64,000 nt of DNA, from assembly GCF_905397285.1 (NCBI RefSeq), contig NZ_CAJPUX010000001.1, positions 1,550,001 to 1,614,000 on the forward strand. The letters are read 5' to 3'. This stretch comes from Cupriavidus plantarum. Lineage in GTDB: Bacteria > Pseudomonadota > Gammaproteobacteria > Burkholderiales > Burkholderiaceae. Position 1 is the first letter of the stretch, and each line of letters opens with the position of its first letter. Below the pieces are notes generated by a model that searched no databases, was not told the DNA's origin, and saw only the letters and a list, made by a program, of their open reading frames with translations. Below are positions 63,469 to 64,000 of this stretch, one piece after another. Position numbers and translations under genes: made by a program.

Positions 63469-63620
63469 CTACATAGACTCATGAGTTGTACGGGGGCGGG
63501 AAATCGCCCGCACCCGTTCTTCAGCGCACCGTCCCGTCTTGCACACGACTTGCAAAGGACGCTTGCCCACGAGGCAGGACACGGACGGTGCCCCCCGCGA
63601 TCCGATATGGAGGAAAGAAC

Positions 63621-63971
63621 ATGAAGACGCCATTCATCTTCGCCATCGCCGTGGCAGCGCTCGCAGGCTGCGCCGCTTCTCCCTACACCCCGCCGCCGTC
63701 GCGCGCCACCACCGCCGTTGGCGAAAGCAAGCTCGCGCCGAAGGCCGCCGCGCAGTGCATTGGCCAGCAATGGGCCAACAGCAGCAACCAGACGGTGATG
63801 ATGCAGTACATGCTCGCCAACGATCAGGCCTTCGACGTCTACGTGCCGGGCCAACAGCCGCCGAATGGCTCCGCGGCCGTGGTTCGCAAGTCGGCGCAGG
63901 GTCCGGGCTCGTGGATCGGCTTCCGCGGCAGCGACACGTCCGCGTCGAGCGCGATCAATCAGTGCCTGTAG
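63621..63971 (+). CDS. Small lipoprotein
   Basis: The 116-residue product has a lipobox (FAIAVAALAGCAASPY) and a short Ser/Pro linker. A compact domain with two further Cys (AAQCIGQQWANSS and AINQCL) could form a disulphide. GGAGGAAAG precedes the ATG at 63621. The family is not recognised. Confidence 0.75.
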   Translation: MKTPFIFAIAVAALAGCAASPYTPPPSRATTAVGESKLAPKAAAQCIGQQWANSSNQTVMMQYMLANDQAFDVYVPGQQPPNGSAAVVRKSAQGPGSWIGFRGSDTSASSAINQCL

Positions 63972-64000
63972 TTCAGCGCCTGTAGTTCAGCGCCAGTAGT

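Noticed and set aside
1..64000. CRISPR arrays, tRNA or rRNA genes
   Set aside because: No regularly spaced repeats of CRISPR size and no tRNA- or rRNA-like sequence was noticed, although a covariance search was not possible.

Overview
The window looks like part of a Burkholderiales replicon, most likely a Cupriavidus or Ralstonia relative. Base composition is GC-rich, there are three Bug/TctC-type periplasmic receptors beside LysR regulators, a Tat-exported malate:quinone oxidoreductase, and the small families DUF3455, DUF3597 and DUF2789. The density of catabolic genes suggests an accessory chromosome or a variable chromosomal arm. The genus is inference; no rRNA or tRNA gene was seen.

Layout. 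1-2.7 kb: end of a DUF3455 gene, a 496-residue protein whose C-terminus carries a CheD-like deamidase triad (possible secreted effector), and a ProQ/FinO RNA chaperone. 2.9-7.3 kb: a complete sugar-type ABC importer. 7.3-17.1 kb: LysR regulators, aspartate dehydrogenase-like, two Bug receptors, an aldehyde dehydrogenase, an MlrC-type M81 protein, and an SDR plus EthD pair behind a strong palindrome. 17.2-18.9 kb: two coupled small membrane proteins and a PEBP protein. 19.6-25 kb: a periplasmic molybdenum hydroxylase operon (cytochrome c, 2Fe-2S and Mo subunits) and an Old Yellow Enzyme. 25.4-28.7 kb: a HipBA module followed by gene fragments. 28.7-36.5 kb: amidase, second M81 protein and PEP-mutase-like enzyme facing a LysR, Bug receptor and FAD-linked hydroxyacid dehydrogenase.

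36.7-47.3 kb is an accessory island. A 530-residue orphan is followed by a scrap zone in which an MFS fragment abuts a 585-bp second copy of the hipA 3' end. Then comes a tight four-gene minus-strand operon: a small protein with a Gly/Ser-rich N-terminus, a PfkB-nucleoside deoxyribosyltransferase fusion, a QueC-like protein and a HhH-GPD glycosylase-like protein. It diverges from a Septu-like ATPase plus HNH nuclease pair. The far side holds an IS3-family scrap, a frameshifted mazF with its mazE-like antitoxin, and a paralogue of the 17.2-kb membrane protein carrying the same upstream palindrome.

47.4-64 kb is more ordinary: M20 peptidase, metallo-beta-lactamase-fold protein, a GlxA-type regulator divergent from HD and beta-carbonic-anhydrase-like genes, a TPP-dependent decarboxylase, mqo, a zinc alcohol dehydrogenase, an SDR, DUF3597, a PHP-domain lipoprotein, a PRC-barrel protein, DUF2789 and a small lipoprotein.

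The most novel candidate is the four-gene operon at 39837-42821. Three of its products have nucleobase- or glycosidic-bond chemistry and the fourth may be a protein target. QueC-like and OGG-like genes are also accessories of type IV CBASS, but no cyclase gene is present here.
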